Assembly (NCBI GenBank): GCA_903910495.1
Contig: CAIVZW010000608.1
Location: 1 to 6,818, forward strand
Length of the DNA: 6,818 nt
Direction of reading: 5' to 3'
Source: an uncultured beta proteobacterium
GTDB lineage: Bacteria; Pseudomonadota; Gammaproteobacteria; Burkholderiales; Rhodocyclaceae
This document shows, piece after piece, positions 5,689 through 6,818 of this stretch (within the stretch, counting starts at the first letter, position 1; each line of letters opens with the position of its first letter). A program made the position numbers and the translations under genes. The notes beneath the pieces were generated by a model. That model ran no database searches, was not told the DNA's origin, and saw only the letters and a program-made list of their open reading frames with translations.

Positions 5689-6818
5689 CGCACATCAATC
5701 TTTCCGAGTGGGCGCTGCGCCACCGTTCGATGGTCGCCTATCTGATCATCGTGCTGATGCTCGGCGGCGTGTTCTCGTACTTCAAACTGGGGCGGGCCGA
5801 AGACCCGGACTTTACCTTCAAGGTCATGGTCGTGCGTACGCTGTGGCCGGGGGCCACGGCGAGCGAGGTTGAACAGCAGGTAACCGAGCGCGTCGAGAAA
5901 AAACTGCAGGAAGTACCGTGGGTTGACGTCATCCGGTCCAATTCGAAAGCCGGCGAATCACTGGTGTTCATCATCCTCAAGGACTACACGCCGAAAAAGG
6001 AAGTGCCGGAATCCTGGTATCAGGTGCGCAAGAAAATCGGTGACATCAAACAGACTTTCCCGGCCGGGGTGCAGGGGCCGTTCATCAACGATGAATTCGG
6101 CGATACCTTCATCAATCTGTTTGCCCTGACCGGCGATGGTTTCGACCTCCCCCGGCTGCGGCACGAGGCCGACCGCGTGGCGCGCGAGTTGCGTCAGGTT
6201 CCGGATGTAAAGAAGATCGAGCTGGTCGGCGTGCAGGACGAAAGAATTTACGTCGAGATTTCGCACGCCAGACTGGCGACGCTCGGCCTTGACCCTTTAC
6301 TGATCTTTGACGCGCTGCAAAAGCAGAACGCCATGGCTCCGTCCGGTTTCTTCGAGACGGCGTCGGACCGCGTGCGCATAAGGGTATCCGGTGATTTCAC
6401 CGCGCTGGACCGTGTGCGCGCGATCGGTATTCAAGCCGGTGGGCGGCTGTTCCGGCTGGGCGATATCGCCGCCGTGAAACGCGGCACCATCGATCCGCCG
6501 GCGCCGCGCATGCGCGTGCAGGGCCAGCCGGCGGTGGGCATCGCCATCGCCATGAACAAGGGCGGCGACGTGATCCGCCTCGGTGAGCGGCTGCGCAGCG
6601 AGGTGGCGCGCCTGCAGAAGGATCTGCCGACAGGGATCGATATCCACGTGGTGGCCGATCAGCCGGAAATCGTCCGGCAGTCGATCAGCCTGTTCATGTC
6701 CTCGCTCAGCGAAGCGGTGCTCATCGTGCTCGCGGTTTCCTTTCTCAGTCTGGGTTTGCGCACCGGGACGGTGGTCGCCCTGTCGATTCCGCTGGTGCTG
6801 GCGATCACGTTTCTGCTG
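5685..6818 (+). CDS. RND-family efflux permease (AcrB/TriC-like), 3' end outside window
   Basis: The first 378 residues of a proton-driven inner-membrane pump that normally exceeds 1000 residues; the frame is open to the window edge. Helix TM1 spans ~15-33 (SMVAYLIIVLMLGGVFSYF), followed by GRAEDPDFTFKVMVV (36-50) and WPGATASEVEQQVTERVEKK, the start of the porter domain. Porter subdomains continue through LPRLRHEADRVARELRQVPDV and PAVGIAIAMNKGGDVIRLGE. TM2 (~342-358) and TM3 (~361-378) end the visible part. The TM4 aspartates used for proton relay lie beyond the window. The AEDP motif after TM1 is recalled from TriC-like pumps rather than AcrB (AQYP), so a TriC-like drug or biocide exporter is more likely than a classic AcrB, but the substrate is unknown. 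The ATG at 5685 overlaps the adaptor stop (ATGA) and lacks a clear ribosome binding site, suggesting coupled translation. Whether an outer-membrane channel gene follows cannot be seen. Confidence 0.93.
   Translation, partial: MTHINLSEWALRHRSMVAYLIIVLMLGGVFSYFKLGRAEDPDFTFKVMVVRTLWPGATASEVEQQVTERVEKKLQEVPWVDVIRSNSKAGESLVFIILKDYTPKKEVPESWYQVRKKIGDIKQTFPAGVQGPFINDEFGDTFINLFALTGDGFDLPRLRHEADRVARELRQVPDVKKIELVGVQDERIYVEISHARLATLGLDPLLIFDALQKQNAMAPSGFFETASDRVRIRVSGDFTALDRVRAIGIQAGGRLFRLGDIAAVKRGTIDPPAPRMRVQGQPAVGIAIAMNKGGDVIRLGERLRSEVARLQKDLPTGIDIHVVADQPEIVRQSISLFMSSLSEAVLIVLAVSFLSLGLRTGTVVALSIPLVLAITFLL

Noticed and set aside
1..6818. CRISPR array, tRNA, rRNA, insertion sequence or novel defence system
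   Set aside because: No regularly spaced repeats, no cloverleaf or rRNA segments and no transposase or nuclease-like products were seen; the genes present belong to known transport and regulatory families.

Overview
The window is GC-rich, densely coding bacterial DNA. The protein types suggest a proteobacterium, most likely a betaproteobacterium of the Rhodocyclales kind (Dechloromonas/Azospira-like). That placement is an impression from family knowledge: a TAXI-type TRAP fusion permease, a DUF3391 HD-GYP protein, an AefR-like TetR regulator and a TriC-like RND pump. No marker gene here proves it.

Layout. (1) Positions 1-2471 (+) hold nearly all of a fused 4TM/12TM TRAP transporter permease with a C-terminal DUF3394 tail. 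Its true start lies upstream of the window, and it ends just before a strong intrinsic terminator (2493-2522). (2) Positions 2617-2838 (+) hold the first ~60 residues of a DUF3391/HD-GYP cyclic-di-GMP phosphodiesterase. It is cut off where it meets the 3' end of a convergent gene, so it looks like a remnant. (3) Positions 2805-3698 (-) encode a stand-alone family-3 periplasmic solute-binding protein with a signal peptide and a good ribosome binding site. No permease or ATPase partner is visible. (4) Positions 3699-3976 are intergenic and contain a near-consensus sigma70 promoter (3875-3903) followed directly by a palindromic TetR-type operator (3904-3919). (5) Positions 3977-6818 (+) form a tightly packed efflux operon: TetR/AcrR repressor, lipoprotein periplasmic adaptor, and the N-terminal third of an RND permease that runs off the window. 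Each junction is a 4-base ATGA overlap.

How the parts work together. The efflux operon is the clearest unit: the repressor is its first gene and probably represses its own promoter, so inducer binding would release regulator, adaptor and pump together. The outer-membrane channel is not in view. The TRAP permease is a separate unit, probably following a TAXI binding-protein gene upstream. The middle region (about 2600-3900) looks rearranged: a truncated signalling gene abuts an orphan binding-protein gene, and a 9-bp inverted repeat straddles the join.

I see no CRISPR array, tRNA, rRNA, transposase or new defence-like system. The points most worth following up are the HD-GYP/binding-protein junction and the promoter-operator that drives the efflux operon.
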